64,000 nt of DNA from Candidatus Pseudoruminococcus merdavium (lineage in GTDB: Bacteria > Bacillota > Clostridia > Oscillospirales > Ruminococcaceae), in contig CAJFSS010000004.1 of NCBI GenBank assembly GCA_904419745.1, forward strand, positions 1-64,000, read 5' to 3'. Below are positions 1-8,081 of this stretch, in pieces (the stretch's first letter is position 1; each line of letters opens with the position of its first letter). The notes under the pieces were generated by a model. The model saw only the letters and a program-made list of their open reading frames with translations. It was not told the origin of the DNA and did not search any database. A program made the translations under genes and the position numbers.

Positions 1-335
1 GGTTAAGGAATAGGACAACCGAGGGGCCGAGGCTCAAAAAAGCCCGGAATATCAAGGAAAATCATCGCTCAGACGATTGAAATACGGCCTCAAAGCCGCT
101 CGTCGCGCTCCGCAGTTCTCCAAGAGATAGTTTTTCGATTGTCAGAACAAAATCGTCCCCATACCAGTGTGGGGACGATTTTTTTGTGTTCTTTTTAGAC
201 TGACCATGGAATACACCGCATAGGGTTGTCTATTTGTGCGTTTTATTTGGAAGGATTTCCTGTAAAAAAGGAAATAGGATACCGGAGCGAACCCGCAACG
301 TATTTCATATACTGGAAAAAACGAGGTGTATGCAA
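1..335. other. Left-edge gap before the first complete gene
   Basis: No complete gene is visible. One frame is open from base 3 to a TGA at 78-80 (25 codons, basic). It could be the C-terminus of a gene starting outside the window, but I cannot identify it. A terminator follows at 149-187. Bases 188-335 lead into the Amidase_6 gene, and I see no clear promoter there. Confidence 0.3.
149..187 (+). terminator. Rho-independent terminator
   Basis: The arms AATCGTCCCC (151-160) and GGGGACGATT (171-180) form a perfect 10-bp stem with a 10-nt loop, followed at once by a T run. It would end transcription arriving from left of the window. Confidence 0.85.
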
Positions 336-815
336 ATGGAATATCCATACGAGCGGTCTGCCGCAGTGAAATACGCGGAGAAATGGGCTCTTTCCCGCAA
401 TCCTGCCTACCTGGACTTTGAAACTCTGGGTGGGGATTGTACCAATTTTGCCTCCCAATGTATCTATGCAGGCAGCGGCGTCATGAACTGGACGCCAGTG
501 ACTGGGTGGTACTATGTGACCAGCAGTAAGCGGACGGCATCCTGGACGGGAGTAGAATACCTTTATCGCTTTTTGACCGGAAACCGGGGGCCAGGTCCAT
601 ATGCCAAAGTGGTGGATGCTTCAGACGTTTTGCCCGGAGATCTGGTACAGTTGGGAACAGCTGACGGGCATTTCTATCACAGTCCAGTAGTTGTAGAAAA
701 CAGCGGCGCCGGAATTTTGGTAGCTGCACACAGTTTTGATGCATGGCGCAGGCCGCTGAATACTTACCTCTATGATCGGGCGAGGTTTCTGCACATCCTG
801 GGGGTGCGAAAATAA
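336..815 (+). CDS. Amidase_6-domain putative amidase/peptidase
   Basis: A 159-residue protein. The motif GGDCTNFASQC near residues 32-42 is the Cys-nucleophile signature of the Amidase_6 family (NlpC/P60-like papain fold), and His residues in DGHFYHSP and AAHSF could complete the active site. Clostridial members often carry only this domain and are thought to cut amide bonds in peptides or peptidoglycan; the substrate here is unknown. No signal peptide is visible, so the product may be cytoplasmic or exported by another route. ATG 336 is chosen because GAGGTG at 323-328 is correctly spaced for it; ATG 330 in the same frame sits too close. The next gene is a cell-wall lysozyme, which supports a wall-related role. 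Confidence 0.8.
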   Translation: MEYPYERSAAVKYAEKWALSRNPAYLDFETLGGDCTNFASQCIYAGSGVMNWTPVTGWYYVTSSKRTASWTGVEYLYRFLTGNRGPGPYAKVVDASDVLPGDLVQLGTADGHFYHSPVVVENSGAGILVAAHSFDAWRRPLNTYLYDRARFLHILGVRK

Positions 816-827
816 AAGAGATCACGA

Positions 828-878
828 AGATCCCCCTGTCTGAATACAATGAGGTATGTGGAAGACGGGGGGATTTTT
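828..878 (+). promoter_or_regulatory. Hairpin that hides the lysozyme gene's ribosome-binding site
   Basis: Bases 828-841 pair with 863-876 in a 14-bp stem (two G-U pairs), followed by a T run at 874-878. It looks like the terminator of the Amidase_6 gene. Its 3' arm contains the whole GGGGGG Shine-Dalgarno (867-872) of the next gene, whose ATG is at 880. A read-through transcript would have that site blocked. Confidence 0.6.
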
Positions 879-879
879 G

Positions 880-1917
880 ATGATGCGCATGAAGAATAAG
901 CTTGTTAGCCTGCTATGTACTATATGTGTTCTGTGCAGTCTTATAGTTTGCTATAGGGTAACTGCTATGCAGCCGGAGGGGGAACAGTACCGCGGAATCG
1001 ATATCAGTGAGTGGCAAGGTTCCATTGATTTTTCGGCCGCAAAGGATTCCGGAATCGAGACCGTATATATTCGTAGTACAATTGGAGCGGATGGTGTCGA
1101 CAGCCGGTTTGAACAAAACTATCAGCGGGCACGAGCGGCTGGGATCAAAACCGGGTTTTATCATTACCTGACTGCCCGGACACAGGAGCAGGCTCGCCAA
1201 CAGGCACATTTCTTTGTCCAAACAGTCAGCGGAAAAGGGGCGGATATGCGCCTTGCCATGGATTTTGAGTCCTTTGGCAGCCTTGACAGGCAACAAATCA
1301 ATGCGATTGCGCTGGCCTTTTTGACAACAGTGGAGGAACTCAGCGGCCATATACCGGCCGTTTATTCGGACGCCAATGACGCCCGGGAACTCTGGGATTC
1401 CTCCCTTGCCAGGTACCCACTCTGGGTGGCGCAGTGGGGAGTACAACAGCCCTCCGATAACCCAATTTGGAACACCTGGATCGGATTCCAGTATTCTGAT
1501 CAGGGAAATATTCCGGGAATTTCCGGACGGGTTGATTTGGATCTGTTCACCAGCGGTGCGTTTTTGAGCGAAGAGGAATCCCTGCCCGAACAAGTTGAGC
1601 CGATGACCGTTTCTGTGCGCCGTGGGGATACCCTGTGGGGGATAGCTCAGCGATATGGCACCACGGTATCCCATCTCGCTGCCCTCAATGGAATTCGTAA
1701 TCCGGATTTGATCTATCCCGGGCAGGTGCTCAAGCTCACAGGAACCCCGTCGTCGGGTGGAACGGAGAATATGGGAAGAACGGTGACCGTGCGCCGTGGG
1801 GATACGCTGTGGGGGATAGCCCAGCGATATGGCACCACAGTATCCTATCTCACGGCCCTCAATGGGATTCGTAATCCGGAACGGATTTACCCCGGACAAA
1901 AAATCCGTCTTCCCTGA
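880..1917 (+). CDS. Secreted GH25 lysozyme with two C-terminal LysM repeats
   Basis: A 345-residue muramidase. A basic N-terminus and hydrophobic stretch (about residues 5-30) act as signal peptide or anchor. The GH25 domain follows, with GIDISEWQG, the acidic pair in AMDFES and a C-terminal GRVDLDLF strand, all typical of this lysozyme family, which cleaves the MurNAc-GlcNAc linkage. Two LysM peptidoglycan-binding repeats (each starting [15 protein letters not shown]) fill the last 100 residues. ATG 880 follows GGGGGG at 867-872; ATG 883 is also possible, and the upstream in-frame ATG 856 lacks a spaced ribosome-binding site. Likely jobs are wall turnover, cell separation or mother-cell lysis in a sporulating species. 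The two repeats are almost identical in DNA. Confidence 0.9.
   Translation: MMRMKNKLVSLLCTICVLCSLIVCYRVTAMQPEGEQYRGIDISEWQGSIDFSAAKDSGIETVYIRSTIGADGVDSRFEQNYQRARAAGIKTGFYHYLTARTQEQARQQAHFFVQTVSGKGADMRLAMDFESFGSLDRQQINAIALAFLTTVEELSGHIPAVYSDANDARELWDSSLARYPLWVAQWGVQQPSDNPIWNTWIGFQYSDQGNIPGISGRVDLDLFTSGAFLSEEESLPEQVEPMTVSVRRGDTLWGIAQRYGTTVSHLAALNGIRNPDLIYPGQVLKLTGTPSSGGTENMGRTVTVRRGDTLWGIAQRYGTTVSYLTALNGIRNPERIYPGQKIRLP
1615..1736 (+). repeat. LysM DNA repeat, copy 1
   Basis: First LysM-coding unit of the lysozyme gene. It matches copy 2 (1789-1910, offset 174 bp) with seven mismatches in the first 92 bases, then diverges. Most differences are synonymous, which suggests a recent internal duplication or gene conversion. 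Confidence 0.85.
1789..1910 (+). repeat. LysM DNA repeat, copy 2
   Basis: Second LysM-coding unit, paired with 1615-1736. It ends the protein right after the repeat, as is common for LysM tails. Confidence 0.85.
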
Positions 1918-1945
1918 AAAAATGGGCTGTGAGTATTCACAGCCC
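1914..1945 (-). terminator. Terminator of the pepD-DegT transcript
   Basis: GGGCTGTGA (1924-1932) pairs perfectly with TCACAGCCC (1937-1945) around a 4-nt loop. On the minus strand the stem is followed by ATTTTTTC. It lies between convergent genes and mainly serves the minus-strand DegT gene. Confidence 0.8.
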
Positions 1946-1952
1946 GAGCCCC

Positions 1953-3164
1953 CTATTTGATGTTGTACAGGATGTCTTTGAGCACCTGTGAAAGTTCCTG
2001 CACATCCTCATCAGAGAGCAGTGTATGCAGGGGCAGGGTCAATTCCGTTTGATACTGTTTCATGGCGTTTGGATAGTCTTGGATGCAAAAGCCGAGATTG
2101 CGGTAAGCGGTGAGCAGGGGGAGCGGTTTGTAGTGGACATTTACCGCAATCCCCTGTTCTGCCATTCTGCGGATGACTTCGTTTCGCTGTTTTTCCCTCA
2201 GTCCCATCAGATTTGTCAGGCACAGATGATGGCTAGAACAGTATCCATCCCCCACATGGGGCAGTAGAGAAATTGGTGCTCCGGCAAGTTCCTGTTGATA
2301 AATTGAAAACAATTTTTTCCTGCGTTGGAGCAGCGCTGGATAGCGGGAAAGCTGTACCAGGCCAATGGCTGCCTGGATATCGGTCATATTGCATTTGTAG
2401 GCTGGGAAGAGAATGTCATATTCCCACGAACCGCCCCTGGCCTTTTCCAGCGCGTCTTTGGACTGCCCATGCAGGGAGAGGAGCATGTACTGCCGGTAAA
2501 TCTCCTCATTCGGGATTCCAGGGACGCTGTTCCAGGTGGCGGCTCCCCCCTCCCCTGTGGTCAGATTTTTGACTGCATGAAAGGAAAAACAGGAAAAATC
2601 CGCTGCCTGACCGGAACGCTTGCCACCCCGATAGGCCCCTATGGAATGTGCCGCATCAGCAATCACAGCAATTCGCCCAAGCGCCCGCTGAATGGGGTTT
2701 TGCGAGGGGGAAAACTGTCCTGCTGTTTCCCTGGAAATACCGAGAATCCCATCATAGTCGCACATAATCCCGGCAATATCCACTGGAATAATCGCCTTAG
2801 TATGAGGGGTAATAGCGGTTTTTATCTGCTCCAAATCCATTTCGTAACTGCCCGGTGCGGTATCCACCAGGACAGGAGTGGCGCCGACGTGGCAGATAAC
2901 GCTTGCCGACGCAGTATAGGTATAGGCGCTTGTAATGACTTCATCCCCCGGTCCAATGCCAAGCAGCCGGAGAGTCAGTTCCAAAGCCGCCGTTGCAGAG
3001 CCAAGACAGGCCGTGCGTGCAGTGCCGCAGTATTCGGAAAGACGGCGCTCAAATTCCTTGGTTTTCGGGCCTGTAGTAATCCATCCGGAACGGATCACTT
3101 CCGTAACAGCGGCAATTTCCTGCTCTCCCATATCGGGCGGAGAAAATGCAATGGGGTGTTTCAT
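1953..3164 (-). CDS. DegT/DnrJ/EryC1/StrS family PLP aminotransferase
   Basis: A 403-residue PLP enzyme of the sugar-aminotransferase family. Visible signatures are the N-terminal SGWITTGPKTKEFE, the YTYTASASVICHVGATPVLVD core, the D-A-A-H-S cofactor-contact motif and the Schiff-base lysine in FHAVKNLTTGEGG. Family members transfer an amino group from glutamate to a keto-sugar nucleotide during synthesis of surface polysaccharides or glycoproteins. No other sugar-nucleotide genes are nearby, so the substrate cannot be named. It lies 3 bp downstream of pepD on the same strand and probably shares its transcript. Length is normal for the family. Confidence 0.9.
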   Translation of the reverse strand: MKHPIAFSPPDMGEQEIAAVTEVIRSGWITTGPKTKEFERRLSEYCGTARTACLGSATAALELTLRLLGIGPGDEVITSAYTYTASASVICHVGATPVLVDTAPGSYEMDLEQIKTAITPHTKAIIPVDIAGIMCDYDGILGISRETAGQFSPSQNPIQRALGRIAVIADAAHSIGAYRGGKRSGQAADFSCFSFHAVKNLTTGEGGAATWNSVPGIPNEEIYRQYMLLSLHGQSKDALEKARGGSWEYDILFPAYKCNMTDIQAAIGLVQLSRYPALLQRRKKLFSIYQQELAGAPISLLPHVGDGYCSSHHLCLTNLMGLREKQRNEVIRRMAEQGIAVNVHYKPLPLLTAYRNLGFCIQDYPNAMKQYQTELTLPLHTLLSDEDVQELSQVLKDILYNIK

Positions 3165-3167
3165 CTT

Positions 3168-4622
3168 CTACTCCCCTTGTGCAAGGGCTTTCAGTACCCG
3201 CAGAATAAGGTCAAAGGTACGCGCAAAGGAATCGAGATCCAGGTGCTCGTCCGGGGTATGGAATTCATAGTTGCTTGGGCCAATGGCAATAATGTCCATG
3301 CCGGGCATTTTGTCAGCCAAAAGTCCGCTTTCCAGTCCGCCGTGGGTGATATTGATCTCCATCTCTTTTCCGGTCTGTTCCCGATAGATGCGACAGACAA
3401 GATCGCGGATGGGAGAGTGTTCTGCCATTGCCCAACCGGGATATTCACTGAGAAATTCGTATTGTGCGCCAAAGCAGGTGCATAGTTCCTTGATTTGGCG
3501 GGCTACCATGTGTTTTTGAGTGGCTACGGCGCTACGAATGGAACTGAGCACACAAAGGGTGTCGCCCTCCGTTTCCGCAACACCCGTGTTAAGGGAGCAA
3601 TCCGTGTGGTCTTTCATGACCATGGAATAGGTCTGGATTCCCTCCGGAAGCAGGAAAAACAGGCGGATAAAGTCTGCGCAGTCCTGTGTGTCAAGCATGG
3701 TTTGTGGAAGTTTTTCTGCCTGTGCAGTCAAGGAGAACCCCTTCTCGTTGATTCCGATCTCCGCTTTGATCTGAGTTTCCAGGGTATGAATGCACTGGAT
3801 CGCTTTGTTTGCGTCCGGGACAACCACCAAGGAGTCCGCCTCTCTTGGGATGGCATTTGGCTTGGAACCTCCGCAGACACTAACCAGGGAATATGGGCCG
3901 AATTCATCAAGCAATGTCATGAGCGCCCGCGCCATGATTTTGTTGGAATTTGCACGCCCGGCGTTGATGTCGTTGCCGGAATGCCCGCCGAGCAGACCGC
4001 GCACTTTGATTGAAATTGCCTGTCCCCGCGCCGGAATGCGTTCTGCCTTTTTGCAGCTTTTTACCTGGAGCCCTCCGGAACAGCTGACAAAGGCAAACCC
4101 TTCCGGGGACTCGTCGAGGTTTATCATTTTCTTTGCTGTAAAGAAGGAAGGATCGACTGCTGCAGCGCCGTCCAAACCGGTTTCCTCCTGTACGGTGATG
4201 AGCATTTCCACGGGAGGATGGACAAGATCTTTTCTGGAAGCAATGGCCATCATGTAAGCGACTGCGGTGCCATCGTCTGCGCCGAGAGTAGTTCCCTTTG
4301 CACGCAGGAAATTTCCGTCTACAAAAAGTTGGAGGGGGTCTTTTTCAAAATCATGGATCGTGTCGCTGTTTTTTTCACAGACCATGTCCATATGGCCCTG
4401 TAGCAGAATTGCGGGCAGGTGTTCGTAGCCGGGGCTTCCCTCTTTACGTGCATAGAGGTTTCCCATTTCGTCCTTTTTTACAGTCAGGCCCTGTGTTTCG
4501 AAAAAGTGGTACAGATAATTGCTGATTGCCTGTTCATTGCCGGAACCGTGCGGAATGGCACAGATGTCCTCAAAATAATGCAGGGCGTCTTCCGGTTCTC
4601 TTCCATGGATGACATAGTTCAT
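3168..4622 (-). CDS. pepD: Aminoacyl-histidine dipeptidase (Xaa-His dipeptidase, M20C)
   Basis: A 484-residue zinc dipeptidase (carnosinase-type). Metal-site motifs are present in order: IPHGSGNE near the N-terminus, LQGHMDMVCEKN, TLGADDGTAVAYMMAI, QEETGLDGA, and GGLESGLL with a late His. The family hydrolyses Xaa-His dipeptides and some other dipeptides in the cytoplasm, feeding amino-acid use. The ATG at 4622 is preferred: the in-frame ATG at 4640 overlaps the GAGGAGG ribosome-binding site that serves 4622. A good promoter lies at 4702-4730. The aminotransferase gene follows after 3 bp. Confidence 0.92.
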   Translation of the reverse strand: MNYVIHGREPEDALHYFEDICAIPHGSGNEQAISNYLYHFFETQGLTVKKDEMGNLYARKEGSPGYEHLPAILLQGHMDMVCEKNSDTIHDFEKDPLQLFVDGNFLRAKGTTLGADDGTAVAYMMAIASRKDLVHPPVEMLITVQEETGLDGAAAVDPSFFTAKKMINLDESPEGFAFVSCSGGLQVKSCKKAERIPARGQAISIKVRGLLGGHSGNDINAGRANSNKIMARALMTLLDEFGPYSLVSVCGGSKPNAIPREADSLVVVPDANKAIQCIHTLETQIKAEIGINEKGFSLTAQAEKLPQTMLDTQDCADFIRLFFLLPEGIQTYSMVMKDHTDCSLNTGVAETEGDTLCVLSSIRSAVATQKHMVARQIKELCTCFGAQYEFLSEYPGWAMAEHSPIRDLVCRIYREQTGKEMEINITHGGLESGLLADKMPGMDIIAIGPSNYEFHTPDEHLDLDSFARTFDLILRVLKALAQGE

Positions 4623-4701
4623 GATAAAATTCCTCCTCATTCTACATTCTGGATTACGTTACTGGAATGCAGCATATGGCCGCAGGAACTGTCCTGTTTT
4701 T

Positions 4702-4730
4702 ATTGTACACATATCGGCACCCCGTTTCAA
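4702..4730 (-). promoter_or_regulatory. Sigma-A-type promoter for pepD
   Basis: Reading the minus strand: -35 TTGAAA (4725-4730), a 17-bp spacer, -10 TACAAT (4702-4707), about 80 bases before the pepD start. Confidence 0.65.
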
Positions 4731-4803
4731 TGAAAATTCAATGGGGAAACAACTGTTTTCCAGACAATATCAGGTGGGAACTTTTTGATTTTGTATTCTG
4801 TCC

Positions 4804-4846
4804 TAAAAAACCAAGCTGGGAGTCCTATGGACCTCCCAGCTTGGTT
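4804..4846 (-). terminator. Terminator of the 59-residue RHH gene
   Basis: A perfect 14-bp stem (4809-4822 with 4833-4846) and 10-nt loop, followed on the minus strand by TTTTTTAGG. It sits just past the stop codon of the small minus-strand gene. Confidence 0.88.
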
Positions 4847-4874
4847 CTCCATAACTTTATTGATACAGGCAGCT

Positions 4875-5054
4875 CTATTTTGTATCGGTGTTGTCGTCCA
4901 ATTCAATTGTGCCGTGCGCCTGCTCATATTCTGCAATGCATTTGATGATCAGCTGTAAAAGCTGACGGTTTGCAGAACGTCCTTCATATGCACAAACATA
5001 ATGGAATTTCTTTAGCAGTTTGTCGTCGATTCTCAGTCCAAAATGCTTTTCCAT
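4875..5054 (-). CDS. Small ribbon-helix-helix protein (59 residues)
   Basis: A 59-residue protein starting MEKHFGLRIDDKLLKKFHYV, with the pattern of an Arc/CopG/MetJ-type DNA-binding fold: a short beta strand (FGLRIDDKLL), a helix, then GRSANRQLLQLIIKCIAEYE as turn and second helix, and an acidic tail. A GGGGAGGG ribosome-binding site precedes the ATG, and a strong terminator follows the stop, so it is a complete single-gene unit. Two perfect palindromes lie upstream and may be its operators. No partner toxin is adjacent, unlike most antitoxins of this fold. It is probably a dimeric repressor; the target is unknown. Confidence 0.8.
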   Translation of the reverse strand: MEKHFGLRIDDKLLKKFHYVCAYEGRSANRQLLQLIIKCIAEYEQAHGTIELDDNTDTK

Positions 5055-5092
5055 AAAGCCCTCCCCACTTTCCGAGTAATAGCTTTATTCTA

Positions 5093-5142
5093 AATCCGTT
5101 TCGGATTCTTATGCAAAATCGGACTTAAATTGAATTCAATTT
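5093..5142 (-). promoter_or_regulatory. Candidate operators of the small RHH gene
   Basis: Two perfect dyads lie within 90 bases of the start: AATCCG-TTT-CGGATT (5093-5107) and AAATTGAATTCAATTT (5127-5142). The element GGATTC/GAATCC recurs at 5103, 5143 and 5163. RHH dimers usually bind such short repeated half-sites, so autoregulation is plausible. This is inference. Confidence 0.4.
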
Positions 5143-5282
5143 GAATCCAAGAACTTGGGGATGGATTCTTTTTTACTTTGCCTAAAATTTTATGTCGTCT
5201 TTTTTATTTCCGTAAAAAATGTAAAAAAGGAAAAAAGAAGAAAAATTGGCAGTACCACTCCCTTTTTTCACCAAACTCATGC

Positions 5283-6362
5283 CTATTTCTGCTGAGAATG
5301 ATAATTTTCCAGTTCACTAATAGCAGACAAAATCATTTCCTGGGTCACAGTATACGGATAATGACGGACGTCAATTCCTTGCAGCGCTTTGTCCGCTACT
5401 GCATGGGTTTGCTCTATTTTGGTGTGGAGAGACTCCAAGCATGTGGGGAATCCCATTTCCTGTCCAAACTGATAAATTCGTTCAAACTCCTGCATCTGTC
5501 TGTCGACTAACAGCAAAATCAGGATTCCGTAAAAGACGATTTCCCCATGCAGGTGTCCGTATTTTTCTATCTGGGGCAAGATCGTGAAGCCATTATAGAC
5601 GGCATGGGCGAGTCCCGTGTTATAGTCAATACTGACCAGGTTGGAGACAAACCCAGTGGAGATGATGATGCCGAGAATGACCTCTTCCAGTTCGCTGGAG
5701 ACATGGTTGTTATCACAGTCATGCAGGGCCTGTACACCGTAAGCCACCAGAGGATCTGCGCACATGGTAGAAATGGCTGTCCCGAGTGCTTCAGAATGGG
5801 ATAGTGTGTCCCCTCTCCCGGAGATGGTACATTCATAGAATTTTGCCATTGTGTCGCCAATTCCTGCCCAGAGGTATTCCCTGGGAGCATGGGAAATCAC
5901 TTCACTGTCAATAAAAATATGTATGGGTGTGTCTTTGGAAAAGGAGTATTCCCGCAGGGAGCCGTCCGGATGATAAAGGATTCCAAGGCTTGTACAGGAA
6001 GCGCAGGTGGAGGCAATCGTTGGAAAAGTGAAAAACGGGCGCCCGGTGCGATGGGCAAGGACTTTCCCGGTGTCGATGGCTTTCCCACCTCCAACCGCAA
6101 AAATCATATCCGCTTTTGCAACTGCGGGATTGTTTTCCAGCAGTTCAATATTCTCAACAGAGGCCTCTCCTCCATACCAGAATATACCGGTGGGTTCCAC
6201 ACCGCTCCCCTCCATGGCGGCAAGGATTTTTTCCTGGGAAGCGTCCAGCGCCTGTTTTCCTCCGATAATAGCCGCTGTTTTTCCATAGGTTTTACAGATT
6301 TTTTTAATATCGTCATAGGCGTCAGTTCCAATACTATAGCCGGGAAAAAATTGTCTGTTCAT
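5283..6362 (-). CDS. Iron-containing alcohol dehydrogenase/glycerol dehydrogenase-family oxidoreductase
   Basis: A 359-residue protein. FAVGGGKAIDTGK is the NAD(P)-binding glycine motif of the Fe-ADH/GldA superfamily. Metal ligands are likely the Asp in WAGIGDTMAK and the His residues in TGLAHAVYNGF and YGHLHGEIVFYG. The family reduces or oxidises small alcohols, polyols or related compounds; the substrate is not predictable here. ATG 6362 has GGAGGAG just upstream; a TTG at 6383 in frame is the weaker alternative. Its start lies 17 bp past the end of the YkvI-like gene, so both should be under the T-box leader at 7697-7980, linking the enzyme to amino-acid supply. Confidence 0.85.
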   Translation of the reverse strand: MNRQFFPGYSIGTDAYDDIKKICKTYGKTAAIIGGKQALDASQEKILAAMEGSGVEPTGIFWYGGEASVENIELLENNPAVAKADMIFAVGGGKAIDTGKVLAHRTGRPFFTFPTIASTCASCTSLGILYHPDGSLREYSFSKDTPIHIFIDSEVISHAPREYLWAGIGDTMAKFYECTISGRGDTLSHSEALGTAISTMCADPLVAYGVQALHDCDNNHVSSELEEVILGIIISTGFVSNLVSIDYNTGLAHAVYNGFTILPQIEKYGHLHGEIVFYGILILLLVDRQMQEFERIYQFGQEMGFPTCLESLHTKIEQTHAVADKALQGIDVRHYPYTVTQEMILSAISELENYHSQQK

Positions 6363-6379
6363 GTGAATCTCCTCCTGTT

Positions 6380-7612
6380 TCAAATTTCATCGCCTGTCAT
6401 CGCATCTGCTATGGACAAGTTCGCCCGTTTGCTTGCGCGGACTTCTGCCGCGCTCATTCCCCTGTATTCTGGATGTTCTTTTAGATATTTCCTGTTTTTA
6501 TAAACCCCTACTGTTAAAAACGGTATGATAATGAGGATGATTCCAAGGTAACCGCAGTACCCATACCCGTATTTAATGATCCGGTCGAGTCCAACCATGG
6601 AAACCCCCATCGACAACACCATAATAAAGCAGGAGATCACGGCGCGGCGTGCGGTAATATTTTTGATTCGGGAAAGTCCCTTCATCGTTTCAAATCGGGA
6701 TACAAAACCAAATACTGTAGTTACCCCCGTTGAAATAAAGCATAAGAACAGGGAAATATTGTAAAACCAGTAAAGGTAAGGTTTTCCAAGGGCTTTACAG
6801 ATGAACAGCGATGGCAGAGTGGACTGACCTGCGGCGGTAAAATCCGCATACCAGCCGAGCAGCATGATAACCGAGAGAACCAGCGCAATGGAATTGATTA
6901 CAAAGGCCCAGAGCATGGCGCGGGAGGCGTTCCTGGAATTTTTCAGCGGTTTTCCGCAGGCGATCATAGTTGGGATGACGACTGCCTGGAATCCTGCATA
7001 GGTAAAGGCATTCAAAATGGGTTTTAAAAAGCCCTGAGGGTTTTCTTTGACCGTAAAAATGGAGGAAATATCCGGCATTTTTGCGCCAATTCCCATCAGA
7101 AAAATGACTGCGCAGCAGATCAGGATCAGTACAGACATCACCGTAGAAGCCTGCGAAACCAGCTTTGCCCCAAAAATTGTCAGGACAAGCAGGATTGCCC
7201 CGACAACCACAACAGCGGCGGCATAGGGCAGAACTCCGACTGCTTCAAACAGAGAAGCAGCCCCTGCAATGACCGCGCCTACTGCACAGATGACCATGAT
7301 GTAAAAATAGATTTCAAATACCCACTCCAGCTTGTCCAGCGGATGATAGAGGGTTTCAAACAGCTCTTTATAACTTTTTAGGCCCCGGGAGTTATACATC
7401 ACCATACACTCCCGGATGGTCAACGATAAAAGACCCATTGCCAGGATGGCCATCAGTGGAGACAGCCATCCTGCTCCGACATAGTATTGAGTTGCTTGGT
7501 TCCCTGTGGCGAACCCCCCGCCCGCGTGGGAGCCAAACAGAACGCAGGAAACTGCGAACACTCCCATAAAACCCATTCTTGCAGCAATGCTGCTTTTCTT
7601 TTCCTGTTCCAT
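6380..7612 (-). CDS. YkvI-like membrane transporter (LeuT/NSS-type fold)
   Basis: A 410-residue membrane protein with about ten to eleven hydrophobic helices. The first helix contains SHAGGGFATGNQATQYY, a glycine-rich unwound stretch like that of Na+-coupled LeuT-fold transporters and of the YkvI family. The C-terminal 40 residues are charged and cytoplasmic. YkvI proteins have no firm substrate, but this copy is the first gene behind a T-box riboswitch, which points to an amino acid. ATG 7612 has AAAGGTG at good spacing; upstream in-frame codons overlap the T-box terminator and cannot be translated from that transcript. It is followed closely by the dehydrogenase gene. Confidence 0.8.
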   Translation of the reverse strand: MEQEKKSSIAARMGFMGVFAVSCVLFGSHAGGGFATGNQATQYYVGAGWLSPLMAILAMGLLSLTIRECMVMYNSRGLKSYKELFETLYHPLDKLEWVFEIYFYIMVICAVGAVIAGAASLFEAVGVLPYAAAVVVVGAILLVLTIFGAKLVSQASTVMSVLILICCAVIFLMGIGAKMPDISSIFTVKENPQGFLKPILNAFTYAGFQAVVIPTMIACGKPLKNSRNASRAMLWAFVINSIALVLSVIMLLGWYADFTAAGQSTLPSLFICKALGKPYLYWFYNISLFLCFISTGVTTVFGFVSRFETMKGLSRIKNITARRAVISCFIMVLSMGVSMVGLDRIIKYGYGYCGYLGIILIIIPFLTVGVYKNRKYLKEHPEYRGMSAAEVRASKRANLSIADAMTGDEI

Positions 7613-7696
7613 GTATGTTACACCTTTCGTTTTCATTTGGAATGAAAGCAAACCCTGTCTTCTGGCTTTCGTCCCGGGTGAAAGCCAGAAAATAAA

Positions 7697-7750
7697 CAAA
7701 AAAGCCTTTCGTCTTTCCAGACCCAATAGGTCTGAAAGAGACGAAAGGCT
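7697..7750 (-). terminator. T-box attenuator terminator
   Basis: Minus-strand stem AGCCTTTCGTCT... pairs with ...AGACGAAAGGCT and includes an inner AGACC/GGTCT helix, followed by TTTTTTG. It overlaps the antiterminator side of the T-box and is the off-state structure. Confidence 0.85.
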
Positions 7751-7980
7751 CACTTTCGCGGTACCACTCTTTTTCATTTCCTTTTAAAGAAATACGCTCA
7801 CCGGATACGGGTTAAAAACCTTATATCCTGCCACTGTAACGGTTGGCCTCCGAATCCGCCTACAATTAACAGGTTCGGCGGAATCACTCCGAGGTGAGTT
7901 CAGCAATTCTCCCGGCACTGTTTTTCACCAAACCAACAGCTCTCTGTGCCCGTTTGAAGGCTTACTATTCCTCATCTTTG
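7697..7980 (-). promoter_or_regulatory. T-box riboswitch (tRNA-sensing leader), probable leucine specifier
   Basis: On the minus strand the leader shows the hallmark TGGTACCGCG (within 7757-7770) that pairs with the tRNA acceptor end, followed by a long terminator stem (7701-7750) with a T run. Upstream are the Stem I features: a GATGAGGAATAGTAA start near 7975, an AGAGAG element, and GAACTCACC near 7890 where the specifier codon sits. The most natural reading is CUC (Leu), since the preceding GAA and the trailing ACC fit the usual specifier-loop context; ACU or UCA is possible by shifting. An uncharged cognate tRNA would allow read-through into the transporter and dehydrogenase genes. Confidence 0.88.
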
Positions 7981-8010
7981 TGTTTGCTTCATTCAGTTTT
8001 GACGCTGTTT

Positions 8011-8039
8011 ACTCTATCACAGCCCCACTGCACTGTCAA
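8011..8039 (-). promoter_or_regulatory. Promoter of the T-box operon
   Basis: Minus strand: perfect -35 TTGACA (8034-8039), a 17-bp spacer, -10 TAGAGT (8011-8016), about 30 bases before Stem I begins. Confidence 0.7.
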
Positions 8040-8081
8040 CAGTTTTTTGAAAATTTCCTAAAATTTTAAGCGAAAATTTTG

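Noticed and set aside
913-1899. A 328-codon minus-strand frame antisense to the lysozyme gene
   Set aside because: Antisense shadow; the two LysM repeats are mirrored in it, and no ribosome-binding site is present.
1615-1910. Repeats in the lysozyme gene as a CRISPR or mobile repeat
   Set aside because: They are two in-frame LysM domain copies with normal protein signatures and only two units.
2325-3485. A 386-codon plus-strand open frame over the DegT and pepD genes
   Set aside because: It spans two recognisable minus-strand genes and the gap between them and has no motif of its own.
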